From Verrucomicrobiota bacterium (GTDB lineage: Bacteria > Verrucomicrobiota > Kiritimatiellia > CAIQIC01 > JAGNIJ01), in the NCBI GenBank assembly GCA_022710725.1, contig JAKLGK010000001.1, forward strand, positions 483,197 through 547,196: a stretch of DNA of 64,000 nt, read 5' to 3'. The notes below the pieces were generated by a model. The model had not been told where the DNA came from and did not search any database. It saw nothing but the letters and a program-made list of their open reading frames with translations. This document shows positions 35,825-44,161 of this stretch, piece by piece. Each line of letters begins with the position of its first letter. Position 1 is the first letter of the stretch. The position numbers and the translations under genes are program-made.

Positions 35825-37145
35825 CGATGAACTCCCGGATCAGGGACTTCGACGGGACGACCGAGTCGTCCGTTACCGCCGTCAGCGGCGTGAAGAACTC
35901 GTGGACGCGCTTGGCGCGCAGGTAGGCGTCCTGGCGCTTGGAGTCGTCCTTGTAGAGCTTCAGCGCCTCCGGGAAGAACTTGAATAGCTTGTGTCTCAAG
36001 ATCGGCAGCTCGAACGGCTGCGCGCTGTTGACGAGGTAGTCCACCGTGCCGATGTACGGGACGATGTTCTTCATCTCGCTGCGCCGGACGTAGTGCCAGT
36101 GCGTCAGCGTCTGCAGCGGCTGGAGGTTCCGGTGCCAGCTGTCGCGGATCATGCGGCGGAGCAGCCGGTTGTCGGCCCAGCGCATGAACGTGCCGTCCGC
36201 CGTCCGGACCTGGCCGAGGGTCTCGATGTAGAGCTTGAACTTGCGGTTCGGCTCGATGCTCTTGGTCATCTCGCCGTACAGGCCGTGCAGGCTGTCGATC
36301 ATCAGGATCTGGTTGGGCTTGAGGCTCATCTCGTGCACGTCGAGCTTCCGCTTGCCCGTCTTGAAGTCGTAGTGCGGGGTCTTGATGGTCTTGCCGGCCA
36401 GCAGGGCCGCGAGGTGCTCGTTGATGAGCGGCAGGTCCAGCGCCTGCGGCGTCTCGTAGTCGTAGTCCCCGAACTCGTCCTTCGGGTGCATCTCCAGGTC
36501 GAAGAAGTAGTGGTCCAGGTTGATGGCCACCAGTTCGACGCCGGCGGCTTTCAGGCGCTCGCTGGCCTTGATGGTGGTGGTGGTCTTGCCGGACGAGGAC
36601 GGGCCGGCGATGATGACCAGCCTCATCTCCGGCAGCCGCGCCAGCATGGCCTCCGCGCCGCGGGCGACCTCGTCGCTGTAGCGCTTCTCGCAGGCCGCGA
36701 CGAGGTCCGGCAGCTTGCCGTCGGCGACGATCTTGTTGAGGCCGTCCACGGTTTCGCAGCCGTGGTCCATGTTCCAGCGCAGAACCTCGTAGATCTTCTT
36801 GTACGGGATGTTGTCCGAGGTCTCGAACGTGTAGGCGCGCGAGGCCCGGGCCTGGGCGCGCTGGTGCCGGTAAATGATGTAGGCCCGCGCCGTCTTGACG
36901 TGGCCCTCGTGGATCAGGATCGCCTCGACGATGTCCTGGATCTCCTCGACGGAGGGCGTCGCCCTGGCCCCGTACGCCTGCACCAGCTTCTGCTCGACCT
37001 CGAGGGCCAGCTTCTCGGCGGTCGCCCGGTCGCTGCCGCCGACGGAGGCGGCGGCCTTGAAGATGGCGGTGGCGATGCGATCGCGATCGTAATCCACCAG
37101 GTTCCCGTCGCGCTTCACGATTTTTTGGATGGGGCACGTGCTCAT
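35802..37145 (-). CDS. ATP-cone domain fused to a uridine kinase-like P-loop kinase
   Basis: A 447-residue protein. Residues about 8-105 are an ATP-cone (KIVKRDGNLVDYDRDRIATA, then ARAYIIYRHQRA), the allosteric module of ribonucleotide reductases and NrdR. Residues about 170 to the end are a P-loop kinase: Walker A IIAGPSSSGKTTTT, INLDHYFFDLEMHP and ILMIDSLHGLYG, as in uridine kinase/phosphoribulokinase. It probably phosphorylates a nucleoside or similar compound, with nucleotide-sensing by the cone; the exact substrate is unknown. AAGGAG lies 7 bases before the ATG. It heads an operon with the acyl-CoA ligase and CPBP protein. Confidence 0.88.
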   Translation of the reverse strand: MSTCPIQKIVKRDGNLVDYDRDRIATAIFKAAASVGGSDRATAEKLALEVEQKLVQAYGARATPSVEEIQDIVEAILIHEGHVKTARAYIIYRHQRAQARASRAYTFETSDNIPYKKIYEVLRWNMDHGCETVDGLNKIVADGKLPDLVAACEKRYSDEVARGAEAMLARLPEMRLVIIAGPSSSGKTTTTIKASERLKAAGVELVAINLDHYFFDLEMHPKDEFGDYDYETPQALDLPLINEHLAALLAGKTIKTPHYDFKTGKRKLDVHEMSLKPNQILMIDSLHGLYGEMTKSIEPNRKFKLYIETLGQVRTADGTFMRWADNRLLRRMIRDSWHRNLQPLQTLTHWHYVRRSEMKNIVPYIGTVDYLVNSAQPFELPILRHKLFKFFPEALKLYKDDSKRQDAYLRAKRVHEFFTPLTAVTDDSVVPSKSLIREFIGGSEYHY

Positions 37146-37231
37146 GGGACCGCTCCTTTTCAGGCCCCAGTTTCGACAAGGGCCGGCATTTGTCCACTAC
37201 TTTTTGCGGCGCAAAGCGTTCCGTCGTCCGG

Positions 37232-38968
37232 TCAGTCCGGGAACTCGAGGAACCCGTCCAGCTTGCGCAGGCGGGTCGGGTGGCGCATCTTCCGCAGGGC
37301 CTTGGCCTCGATCTGCCGGATGCGCTCGCGGGTGACGGCGAACTTGCGGCCGACCTCCTCGAGCGTGCGCGAGTAGCCGTCGGCCAAGCCGAACCGAAGC
37401 GTCAGGACTTCCTGCTCGCGCTCGGTCAGGGTCTTGAGGACTTCCTGCAGCCGCTCCTTGAGCAGGCTGAAGGCGGTCATCTCCGACGGGTTCTCCGCGG
37501 ACTTGTCCTCGATGAAGTCGCCGAAGTGGGTATCCTCGCTGTCGCCGACCGGGCTCTGGAGCGAGATCGGCTGCTGGGCCATCTTGAGCACGGCGCGCAC
37601 CCGGTCGACCGGCAGGTTCATTTCCTCGGCCACCTCTTCCGGCGTGGGCTCGCGGCCGAACTCCTGCACGAGCTGCTTCTGGATGCGCATCAGCTTGTTG
37701 ATCGTCTCGATCATGTGCACGGGGATGCGGATCGTGCGCGCCTGGTCGGCGATCGAGCGGGTGATGGCCTGGCGTATCCACCACGTGGCGTAGGTGCTGA
37801 ACTTGTAGCCGCGTTGGTACTCGAATTTCTCGACGGCCTTCATCAGGCCCATGTTGCCTTCCTGGATCAGGTCCAGGAACGACAAGCCGCGGTTCGTGTA
37901 CTTCTTCGCGATGCTGATGACCAGGCGGAGGTTGGCCTCGACCATCTCGGCCTTGGCCCGCAACCCCTTGCGCAGCCAGGTCTTGAGATCGTGGTAGGAC
38001 TGGACGAATTCCGGCGCGGCCATCCCTTGCTCTTCCTCGAGCTTCTTCAGGCGCGCCTGCTCCTGGCGGAGCGTGTCGGCCCGGCCCTTCTTGGCCGCGC
38101 GCTCCAGCCGGGCCACGGCATCCTGGCAGGCCTTGAACTGGTGGAAGCAGTCGTCGGCGACGCTGACGAAATCCTCGACGGCCTTCTGCTTGAAATAGAG
38201 CTTCTCGTACTGCGCCGCCAGCCGTTCGCGCAGCTGGTCCAGCGACTTCTGGATGCGCTGGCGGGCGGACTTGCCCAGGCTGACCTTCTGGCCGGCGAGG
38301 AACTTCTTCCGCATCGTGGCCGCATCCTTGAGGATCCCCTTCCGGAGGCGCGGCAGGCGCTTGAGGTACTTCTCGCGGCTCTCGACGTGCTTGTCGCTGA
38401 TGATCCGGTCGAAGCGCTCCTTGCCGGTCTCCAGCCGCTCGGCCACGCCCAGGTAGGCCCCGCAGGCGAACCCGAACCGGTTGAACAGCTTCCGCGCGTT
38501 GAGCTCGGCCTCCTCGATGCGCTTGGAGATCTCGACCTCCTGCTCGCGGGTGAGGAGGGGCACCTGGCCCATCTGCTTGAGGTACATGCGGACGGGATCG
38601 TCCAGCACGTCCACGCGTTGCGTGAGCCGCGCGCGCTCCTCCTTCTCCATCTGGCTCTTGAAGCGTTGCTCGTCCGCCTCCTCGATCACCTCGATGTCCA
38701 TTCCGCGCAGGAGGATCAGGATGCCGTCGAACTCGTCGGGGCTGATCACGCTCTCCGGGAGGGCCTCGTTGACGTCGTCGTACGTCAGGTAGCCCTGGTC
38801 GCCGGCCAGCTTGATGAGGGCCTTGATCTTGGCGCTGCGCTCCTCGCGATTGACGCGGAGCTGGAGCTCGCCGTCCCCCCCGGGTTCTCCGCGGGCCGCG
38901 GCAGGCGCGGCCGGCGACGCGGCACGGTGGGCGTCCTTTTTGACGGTTTTCGCAGGCGTTTTTCCCAT
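37232..38968 (-). CDS. rpoD: RNA polymerase primary sigma factor
   Basis: A 578-residue sigma-70. Region 1.1 is present ([20 protein letters not shown]), then [17 protein letters not shown] (1.2), a long non-conserved region, and region 2 ([70 protein letters not shown]). Regions 3 and 4 follow, ending with [22 protein letters not shown] and [13 protein letters not shown] chose the ATG at 38968, just after GGGGAG. An in-frame GTG about 50 bases upstream would lie in the promoter. It is divergent from the 40-residue basic protein. Confidence 0.97.
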   Translation of the reverse strand: MGKTPAKTVKKDAHRAASPAAPAAARGEPGGDGELQLRVNREERSAKIKALIKLAGDQGYLTYDDVNEALPESVISPDEFDGILILLRGMDIEVIEEADEQRFKSQMEKEERARLTQRVDVLDDPVRMYLKQMGQVPLLTREQEVEISKRIEEAELNARKLFNRFGFACGAYLGVAERLETGKERFDRIISDKHVESREKYLKRLPRLRKGILKDAATMRKKFLAGQKVSLGKSARQRIQKSLDQLRERLAAQYEKLYFKQKAVEDFVSVADDCFHQFKACQDAVARLERAAKKGRADTLRQEQARLKKLEEEQGMAAPEFVQSYHDLKTWLRKGLRAKAEMVEANLRLVISIAKKYTNRGLSFLDLIQEGNMGLMKAVEKFEYQRGYKFSTYATWWIRQAITRSIADQARTIRIPVHMIETINKLMRIQKQLVQEFGREPTPEEVAEEMNLPVDRVRAVLKMAQQPISLQSPVGDSEDTHFGDFIEDKSAENPSEMTAFSLLKERLQEVLKTLTEREQEVLTLRFGLADGYSRTLEEVGRKFAVTRERIRQIEAKALRKMRHPTRLRKLDGFLEFPD

Positions 38969-39019
38969 AACTCCCCGTTTCAAGCCATAATACGGCCTAT
39001 TATAGGCGTAAAAGGCCAC

Positions 39020-39050
39020 TATATATTTCCTATCCGGGGCGTTTCGTCAA
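39020..39050 (-). promoter_or_regulatory. Candidate promoter of rpoD
   Basis: Minus-strand TTGACG (39045-39050) is followed after 18-19 bases by an ATATAT/TATATA -10-like element (39020-39026). That leaves a leader of roughly 45 bases to the rpoD ATG. A second AT-rich element (TATAAT, near 38998) lies in the leader and could be an alternative -10. Confidence 0.5.
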
Positions 39051-39079
39051 GAGCCGCCGCGAAAAAAGACGGCCGACCC

Positions 39080-39108
39080 TTGACGCCCGGGGGGGCATCT
39101 GGTACAAA
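39080..39108 (+). promoter_or_regulatory. Strong sigma-70 promoter of the small basic protein gene
   Basis: TTGACG (39080-39085) and TACAAA (39103-39108) are separated by the ideal 17 bases. The ATG begins only 9 bases after the -10 box, so the transcript should be leaderless or nearly so. Confidence 0.65.
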
Positions 39109-39117
39109 GCGCGGCCT

Positions 39118-39240
39118 ATGGGACAACAGCATAGAATCGTCGTGAAGCGCAAAGCACGCCAGCGCCGCCTGAAGAGGCTCAAGCTCCGGGCCAAGGTCAG
39201 CCGCAAGCCCGCGGCCGCGCCGGCCGCCCCCGCTTCGTGA
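39118..39240 (+). CDS. Small, very basic 40-residue protein
   Basis: The frame MGQQHRIVVKRKARQRRL... contains 14 Lys/Arg in its first 30 residues and then a Pro/Ala tail ending PAAPAS. It lies directly behind a near-consensus promoter, opposite rpoD, and ends with a stem-loop. Such proteins are typically ribosome- or nucleic acid-associated, but I do not recognise a named family. There is no Shine-Dalgarno, and the -10 box is 9 bases from the ATG, as expected for a leaderless mRNA. The case rests on promoter placement and composition. Confidence 0.7.
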   Translation: MGQQHRIVVKRKARQRRLKRLKLRAKVSRKPAAAPAAPAS

Positions 39241-39243
39241 TCC

Positions 39244-39281
39244 GGCCGGCATCCCGGCCCTCGTCCACTTTGCTTTTTTTA
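39244..39281 (+). terminator. Possible terminator of the small basic protein gene
   Basis: GGCCGG-CATC-CCGGCC (39244-39259) forms a perfect 6-bp stem three bases after the TGA. The T-rich tract (TTTGCTTTTTTT, 39270-39281) starts about 10 bases after the stem, further than in a standard intrinsic terminator. Confidence 0.4.
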
Positions 39282-39293
39282 CGCATTCCACGC

Positions 39294-39321
39294 GTGACAA
39301 AGCCGGGCCGGGGCCTACAAT
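39294..39321 (+). promoter_or_regulatory. Candidate promoter of the response regulator gene
   Basis: GTGACA (39294-39299) and TACAAT (39316-39321) are 16 bases apart. AAGGA follows at 39329-39333, nine bases before the ATG of the receiver-domain gene. Confidence 0.55.
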
Positions 39322-39342
39322 CGGCAGCAAGGATGGCATCGC

Positions 39343-39696
39343 ATGATTCTCGTGGTAGATGATGACAAGGTGCTGACCCAGCTGCTGAAGACCATGCTGG
39401 AGGAGGAGGGCTACAGCGTCCACGTCGCCTACGACGGCGAGACGGCCTACAAGCACCTCCGCGATCCCAAGTGCCGCGGGATGCTGCTCGACATCCGCAT
39501 GCCCGGCATCAACGGCGCCGAGCTGCTCATGCTCATGGCCGCCGAGGGCATCAAGGTCCCCGTCATCGTCATGGCCGGCTTCCCGGACTTCGACGAGGAG
39601 GAGATGAAGCAGTTCCCCAACGTCAAGAAGCTGTTCCACAAGCCGTTCTATCCCGAAGACATGCTCCGTTCCGTCCGCGAGTTTGCGTTGAAATAG
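39343..39696 (+). CDS. Stand-alone response regulator receiver domain
   Basis: A 117-residue CheY-like domain with nothing after it. The acidic pocket (Asp6-Asp8 in VVDDDKV), the phosphoacceptor Asp50 in LLDIRMPG and Lys100 in HKPF are all present. The usual switch Thr/Ser after the fourth strand is replaced: VIVMAG gives Ala78 where most receivers have VIVMTA. Phosphorylation should be possible, but output switching may be atypical. No histidine kinase gene is nearby. A 13-base gap separates it from the CsgG-like lipoprotein gene, so the two are probably co-transcribed. Confidence 0.92.
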   Translation: MILVVDDDKVLTQLLKTMLEEEGYSVHVAYDGETAYKHLRDPKCRGMLLDIRMPGINGAELLMLMAAEGIKVPVIVMAGFPDFDEEEMKQFPNVKKLFHKPFYPEDMLRSVREFALK

Positions 39697-39709
39697 CCCC
39701 GGGAGGCCC

Positions 39710-40639
39710 ATGGCCCGCTCCGCATACTTCGTGGCCGGCCTGCTCGCCGTCCTGACCTCCTGCCGCTCTTCCGAACCCCTGCTCTCCCGGCGGCCGCCCG
39801 AGGGGCTCCGGATGATCCAGCCCGTCGTCGCGGTCACGGACTTCGAGAACCTGTCCAACTTCTCGGGCCAGTGGAGCCTCGGCAGCGGCATGGCCGACCT
39901 GCTGACCGCCCTGCTCCTCGACTCCGGCCGCGTCATCGTGCTGGAGCGCCGGCACCTCGATACCGTGGTCGGCGAAATCCTCCGGCAGGGCACGGACCTG
40001 TTCCGCGAGGAAGGCCGCGTGGTCCGGGGCCGCCTGAAAAACGCCCGCTACCTCGTCCGCGGATCGATCACCGATTTCACCGAGACCGGCGGGGCCTCCG
40101 CCGGCGGCGGGTCGTCCTGGCTGCGACTCTTCGGGCGCGGCAGCCGGGCGCGCGTATCCATCGTCATGCACATTTCCGACGTCGAATCGGGCGAGATCAT
40201 CGCCTCCGTCCGCGCCGCGCGCTCGGTCTCCGCGGGCGGGGCGGGCGGCGACGCCCGTTACAAGAACGTCTCGTTCGGCGGAGAGGCCTTCTTCCGCACC
40301 CCGCTCGGGCGCGCCACCGAGTCGGCCCTCCGCGACGCCGTCCACCGGATCCTGAAGGAACTGCCCCCGGTGGCCTGGGATCCCCGCGTGGCCGAGGCGG
40401 GCGAGGAATACGTGGTGCTCAACGGCGGCGCGAACGCGCGCCTGCGCGTCGGCGACCGATTCGTCGTCCGGGAAGAGGGCCGCGAAATAACGGACCCCGT
40501 CAGCGGCAACCTGCTGGAATCGGTGCCCGGCCCGGTCGTCGGGCGCCTGCAGGTGGTCGAGGTGCTTCCGGTCTCCGCCCACGCCACGCTGCTCGAAGGC
40601 CGGGCGCAACGGGGCGACCGGCTGGAATTCGGCAGGTAA
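39710..40639 (+). CDS. CsgG-like lipoprotein
   Basis: A 309-residue protein with a lipobox in LTSC at about residue 18. The core matches the CsgG/FlgO-type fold: VVAVTDFENLSNFSGQWSLG, GMADLLTALLLDSGRVIVLERRHLD, YLVRGSITDFTET and a strand RVSIVMHISDVESGEIIASV. The C-terminal domain (YVVLNGGANARLRVGDRFVV) resembles an SH3-like or barrel extension. CsgG proper is an outer-membrane secretion channel for curli; many relatives are lipoproteins of unknown role. GGGAGG precedes the ATG; ruvA follows after 8 bases. Confidence 0.82.
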   Translation: MARSAYFVAGLLAVLTSCRSSEPLLSRRPPEGLRMIQPVVAVTDFENLSNFSGQWSLGSGMADLLTALLLDSGRVIVLERRHLDTVVGEILRQGTDLFREEGRVVRGRLKNARYLVRGSITDFTETGGASAGGGSSWLRLFGRGSRARVSIVMHISDVESGEIIASVRAARSVSAGGAGGDARYKNVSFGGEAFFRTPLGRATESALRDAVHRILKELPPVAWDPRVAEAGEEYVVLNGGANARLRVGDRFVVREEGREITDPVSGNLLESVPGPVVGRLQVVEVLPVSAHATLLEGRAQRGDRLEFGR

Positions 40640-40647
40640 CACGGAAC

Positions 40648-41241
40648 ATGATCACCTTCCTCGAAGGCCGGCTCGTTGAAAAGGACCCGACCCGCGTCGT
40701 GCTTAACGTGCAGGGCGTCGGCTACGAGGTCTTCATCCCGTTGAGCAGCTACGACCGGCTGCCGGCGCCGGGCGAACCCGCGCGGCTGCTGACCTACGAC
40801 CACGTGCGCGAGGACCTCCACGCGCTGTACGGATTCATGACGGAGGACGAGCGCCGGCTGTTCCTGCTGCTCATGAGCGTCAGCGGCATCGGCCCGCGCC
40901 TGGCCCTGACCGCCTTGAGCGGGCTCTCGGTGCGCGACCTCAAGGCCGCCGTGGCGCAGGGCGACATCAAGCGCTTGAGTTCCATCTCGGGCATCGGCAA
41001 GAAAACCGCCGAGCGCATGGTCGTGGAACTGCGCGACAAGCTCACCGCGGGCGAGGCCCTCGAAGCCGTCGCCGGGGCGGCCGCCGGCGAGCCGGACGCG
41101 CGGCTGCGCGACGCCATCCTGGCCCTGGTCTCCCTCGGCTACAAGCAGGCCGACGCCCAGAAACGCGTCCGCGACGTCCTGCCCGGCGTCGGGCCCAAAA
41201 CCACCGTCGAAGAAATCGTCCGCAAGGCCCTGGCGCCCTGA
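40648..41241 (+). CDS. ruvA: Holliday junction branch migration protein RuvA
   Basis: A 197-residue protein of standard RuvA length. Domain I starts MITFLEGRLVEKDPTRVVLNVQGVGYEVFIP. Domain II carries the two helix-hairpin-helix motifs (LMSVSGIGPRLALTALSG; LSSISGIGKKTAERMVVELRDKL). Domain III (RDAILALVSLGYKQADAQ...) contacts RuvB. RuvA tetramers bind four-way junctions and load the RuvB motor. No ruvB or ruvC is adjacent. It probably shares a transcript with the receiver and CsgG-like genes, an unusual combination. Confidence 0.96.
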   Translation: MITFLEGRLVEKDPTRVVLNVQGVGYEVFIPLSSYDRLPAPGEPARLLTYDHVREDLHALYGFMTEDERRLFLLLMSVSGIGPRLALTALSGLSVRDLKAAVAQGDIKRLSSISGIGKKTAERMVVELRDKLTAGEALEAVAGAAAGEPDARLRDAILALVSLGYKQADAQKRVRDVLPGVGPKTTVEEIVRKALAP

Positions 41242-41413
41242 CGCCCGCCTCGGCCGGCGGCGACGAGTCCTCCATGCCGAGGACCGGTCATTCCAATGCG
41301 GCCCGGCGTCGAGCCGGATGGGGCCGCGTTCCCGTCCGAGCCCCCGCCCATACGGCCGATTTATGTTGCCGTCAACCATGCCGCGCGGCTAACTTCGGAC
41401 CGGGGTTCCCAGC

Positions 41414-42916
41414 ATGAGGCGCCACCCATCATGGCCTGTATACGTCGGCTTGTTTCTTTGTGTCGCGACCTGCGATGGCGAAGGTCGGGACGTCGCCTCC
41501 TATAGGCAGCTTCAACTTACGACCAACGCATGGGATGAGACGGCCCCCCTGATGGAGTGTGACCCCCGGGGCCGGCTGCATATTATCTACAGTCGGAACA
41601 GCGAGACGTACTATCAGTCGTTTACCGGCGAGGGCGCTTGCGTGGTCCCGGAAGAACTCGTCGCGGGCGGAACCGGAACTTCCCTGGCGGTGACCAGCGC
41701 CGGAGAACCTCATGTCCTGACCGTTTGCTCCGGCGTGGTCGTGCACGCCGCCAGGACCGGCGGCCTGTGGACAAACACCCCGATCCGGGCGGGAGATGCG
41801 GCGTCGTTGTGCTTCATGAACGATGAAGCGGCCTACCTGGCGTATTCCGCCCGGGAGTATGACGGGGATACTTATCATGAGGTGGTCCTTGCCGTTATGG
41901 CGACAGGTTCGGTGTACGATCTCGGCATGCTATTGGACGGCAGCTTATCCACGTACACCTGCGCCGGGCGCGCAGCCAACGAACATCACGATTACGTGAA
42001 CCCGGTGCTGCGTTGCGCCGACGGCGTCATCCACGTGGCGGCCCGCCATCAACGGGATCGCGATGCCTCCTACAAGCCGGGCGGCGTCTTCTGTCCACAA
42101 ACGCATGATGAGCGGATCGAGTACATCCGCATCGAATACCCCCTCACCCAGATCGCGTCATCCGAATGGTCGTATTACCATCATGTATTCCTCCGGGACT
42201 CCTGCTTATGCATGACTACCGGCGCGTCGGCTTGCCTGGTGTTTACCGCCGGCCCGGCGGCCTACCTGTCCCCCTGTTCGATCCCCTGGTCGGAAACCTC
42301 CCTTGGGTTTAGACAGGTTTCGGCCGTCGATTTCTCATCGGACGGACTGCTGGGAACTTTTGCGGATGACACCCCGTCATGGTTCCAGGTCATGACCAAC
42401 GGCGCCCGGGATCACCTATACGAGATCGGGGCGACATCGCCGGGTTGGAACATGGACGTGTGCATGGAACACATGGCCTTGCTGTTTGTGGATGACCAGG
42501 ATGCCGTGTCGAATGAGGTCTTTCTGATTCTCCGGCTCGACCGCGACGAGGACGGGCTGGACGACCGCTGGGAATATCATTTCTTTGGCAGCCCAACCAA
42601 CGGCCTGCCCGGAAAAGACTCTGACGAAGATTCCTTCACCGATGCCGAGGAGCAAGCGGCTGGGACGGACCCGACAAACGGAATGTCCTTCTTTCGGCTG
42701 GAGGCCTTTGCGCCTTCGGACCTGCCGTCATGCGTGCTGTCCTGGCAAGGACGAACGGGGCGCTCCTATACCCTGCAGGGGAGCGCCGATCTGCCGGCCC
42801 CTTCCGAGACGCTCGCGGAAGTGTCCCTCATCCAGGACGATCGGGTCTTTATCACCAACGCCCCCCCCGAAAGCGCAACGCGACGGCTCTACTGGCTGAC
42901 CGTGGACCGGCCCTGA
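41414..42916 (+). CDS. Secreted protein of unknown function with Asp-rich linker
   Basis: A 500-residue protein with signal peptide (WPVYVGLFLCVATCDG). The body looks like a beta-propeller or sialidase-like repeat (RGRLHIIYSRNSETYYQSF; GEPHVLTVCSG; DGVIHVAARHQRD) but without convincing Asp boxes. Near the C-terminus is a calcium-type linker (DRDEDGLDDRWEYHFFG; DSDEDSFTDAEEQAAGTDP), then a module with YTLQGSADLPAP and a terminal RLYWLTVDRP. Codon use is less GC-biased than in the neighbours, which suggests a more recent arrival. No ribosome-binding site is obvious. Confidence 0.72.
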   Translation: MRRHPSWPVYVGLFLCVATCDGEGRDVASYRQLQLTTNAWDETAPLMECDPRGRLHIIYSRNSETYYQSFTGEGACVVPEELVAGGTGTSLAVTSAGEPHVLTVCSGVVVHAARTGGLWTNTPIRAGDAASLCFMNDEAAYLAYSAREYDGDTYHEVVLAVMATGSVYDLGMLLDGSLSTYTCAGRAANEHHDYVNPVLRCADGVIHVAARHQRDRDASYKPGGVFCPQTHDERIEYIRIEYPLTQIASSEWSYYHHVFLRDSCLCMTTGASACLVFTAGPAAYLSPCSIPWSETSLGFRQVSAVDFSSDGLLGTFADDTPSWFQVMTNGARDHLYEIGATSPGWNMDVCMEHMALLFVDDQDAVSNEVFLILRLDRDEDGLDDRWEYHFFGSPTNGLPGKDSDEDSFTDAEEQAAGTDPTNGMSFFRLEAFAPSDLPSCVLSWQGRTGRSYTLQGSADLPAPSETLAEVSLIQDDRVFITNAPPESATRRLYWLTVDRP

Positions 42917-43045
42917 CAACTGGAGCCCAGCCTTCCCCGCCCCGGACAACCAAATCGATCCGCGCTTCGGGATACGCTGGGCATCCCCTGCTTCCGGGGT
43001 CCGAGAGTCACAGAATCCGGCAACGATTGAGCCGGAGGCATCCGT

Positions 43046-43103
43046 GGGGAAAGGGCCACGGCGCCAACCCGCCCACACGCTGCGCGAGCAGCACGGCGGC
43101 GCC
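43046..43103. repeat. 58-bp direct repeat, left copy
   Basis: This stretch matches 44166-44224 at all but a few positions. On the minus strand it encodes AVLLAQRVGGLAPWPFP, nearly the last residues of the lipid-kinase-like protein (AVLLAQRAGGLAPWPYPP), but without the stop. It therefore looks like a displaced copy of the 3' end of that gene. Confidence 0.75.
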
Positions 43104-43105
43104 GG

Positions 43106-43690
43106 CGGCAGGACACCTTCGTCCGGTGTCGGGATGCCCCGGACCCTGAAAAACCTCGGGAGGTCGTTCGTCGTCACGGCATGGGTCACGGGAACGCTAA
43201 GGAGCGGATACCCCGTTGGTTCGGCCCGGCTCCGCCAGGCTGGCGGCCCACTCGACGGACGCCACGGTGCTCGTGGCGACTCCGGAGAACGACAGCTTCC
43301 CATCGCGCTGCATGGAGTCGATCACCGGCAATTCGACCAGCGAGAGGAAGCGCGGAGGCTCAATGCTGCCATTGTACCTCGCGGAGAAGCTGATATTCGG
43401 AACATAAACAACCTGGTGGTAGGTCATCAATCCGGCCGTCCCAAATTGCGCGGAGCCCGTCATTCTGAATGCTTGGAATGTGAAAACGGTCGTCATGTCA
43501 ACTGCATCCGCGCTTATCGTGAAAAACGTTCCATCGGCTCTACCCGCTAGCATGGCGTTCGTGAGTGTGGACGCCGATGCTGACGCGCCGACAAACTCAA
43601 CCAAATCCGGCGCCTGAACGGCGCCCTCGGCTGCACCGATCTCCCCGTTGTTGGTGAAGTAGACTCTTACCGAACGGATAGAGGAGGGCG
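43106..43690 (-). pseudogene. Remnant of a secreted-protein gene, 5' truncated and frameshifted
   Basis: From about 43690 an open frame without start codon or signal peptide reads VRVYFTNNGEIGAAEGAVQA, FFTISADAVDMTTVFTFQAF, VYVPNISFSARYNGS and ends at a TAG (43197). One base too many in the CCCC run at 43209-43212 moves the frame. With three C's it would continue TNGYPLLSVPVTHAVTT and reach RFFRVRGIPTP, the usual C-terminal YRV-type ending of exported proteins here. The frame then runs on into the duplicated 58-bp segment. GC is clearly lower than in the neighbours. The 3' end of the MazG-like gene overlaps its truncated 5' side. Confidence 0.7.
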
Positions 43691-44080
43691 CCGCTTCGTC
43701 CCGCGCGCGGCCCGCTCCGGGTACTGGTCGTACTTGAGCGCCTTGCCCCGGACGAGGGCCGCCGGGTACTTCCGCCGGTTGTGCTCCAGCTTGTTCAGCG
43801 CGGCCGCGACGGGATCGATGTCCAGCTTGTCGCAGAGGTTCAGCAGGAGGATGAGCACGTCGCCCACCTCGTCGCGGATCGCCGCCCGGGCGCGCGCGTC
43901 GGGCCGTCGGCTCTCCGCGGTCTCCTGCCAGAGGAAATGTTCGGCCAGCTCCGCCGCCTCGATCATCACGCCCATGGCCAGGTTCTTCGGCGCATGGTAC
44001 TTGTCCCAGTCGCGGTGGCGGTTGAAGCGGCGGATTTTCGCAGCCAGGCCGGCCAGTTCGCGCGGCATATATTTTTTCAT
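43667..44080 (-). CDS. MazG-like nucleotide pyrophosphohydrolase
   Basis: A 137-residue all-helical NTP-pyrophosphatase: WDKYHAPKNLAMGVMIEAAELAEHFLW (the first EExxE-like metal site) and RDEVGDVLILLLNLCDKLDIDP (second acidic motif), then NRRKYPAALVRGKALKYDQY. Relatives such as MazG and dCTPase (RS21-C6) hydrolyse non-canonical or excess nucleoside triphosphates. GGAGA lies before the ATG chosen at 44080; the frame extends 15 codons upstream without homology. The last dozen residues (GTKRRPPLSVR) lie at the junction with the pseudogene and may not be original. Confidence 0.88.
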   Translation of the reverse strand: MKKYMPRELAGLAAKIRRFNRHRDWDKYHAPKNLAMGVMIEAAELAEHFLWQETAESRRPDARARAAIRDEVGDVLILLLNLCDKLDIDPVAAALNKLEHNRRKYPAALVRGKALKYDQYPERAARGTKRRPPLSVR

Positions 44081-44161
44081 AGCTTCTCCGGAGCCGCACT
44101 TTTTGGATCCATAGCACAAGGCCATCCTGCGGGCAATTCCTACGGCGACGAGCGGCGGACA

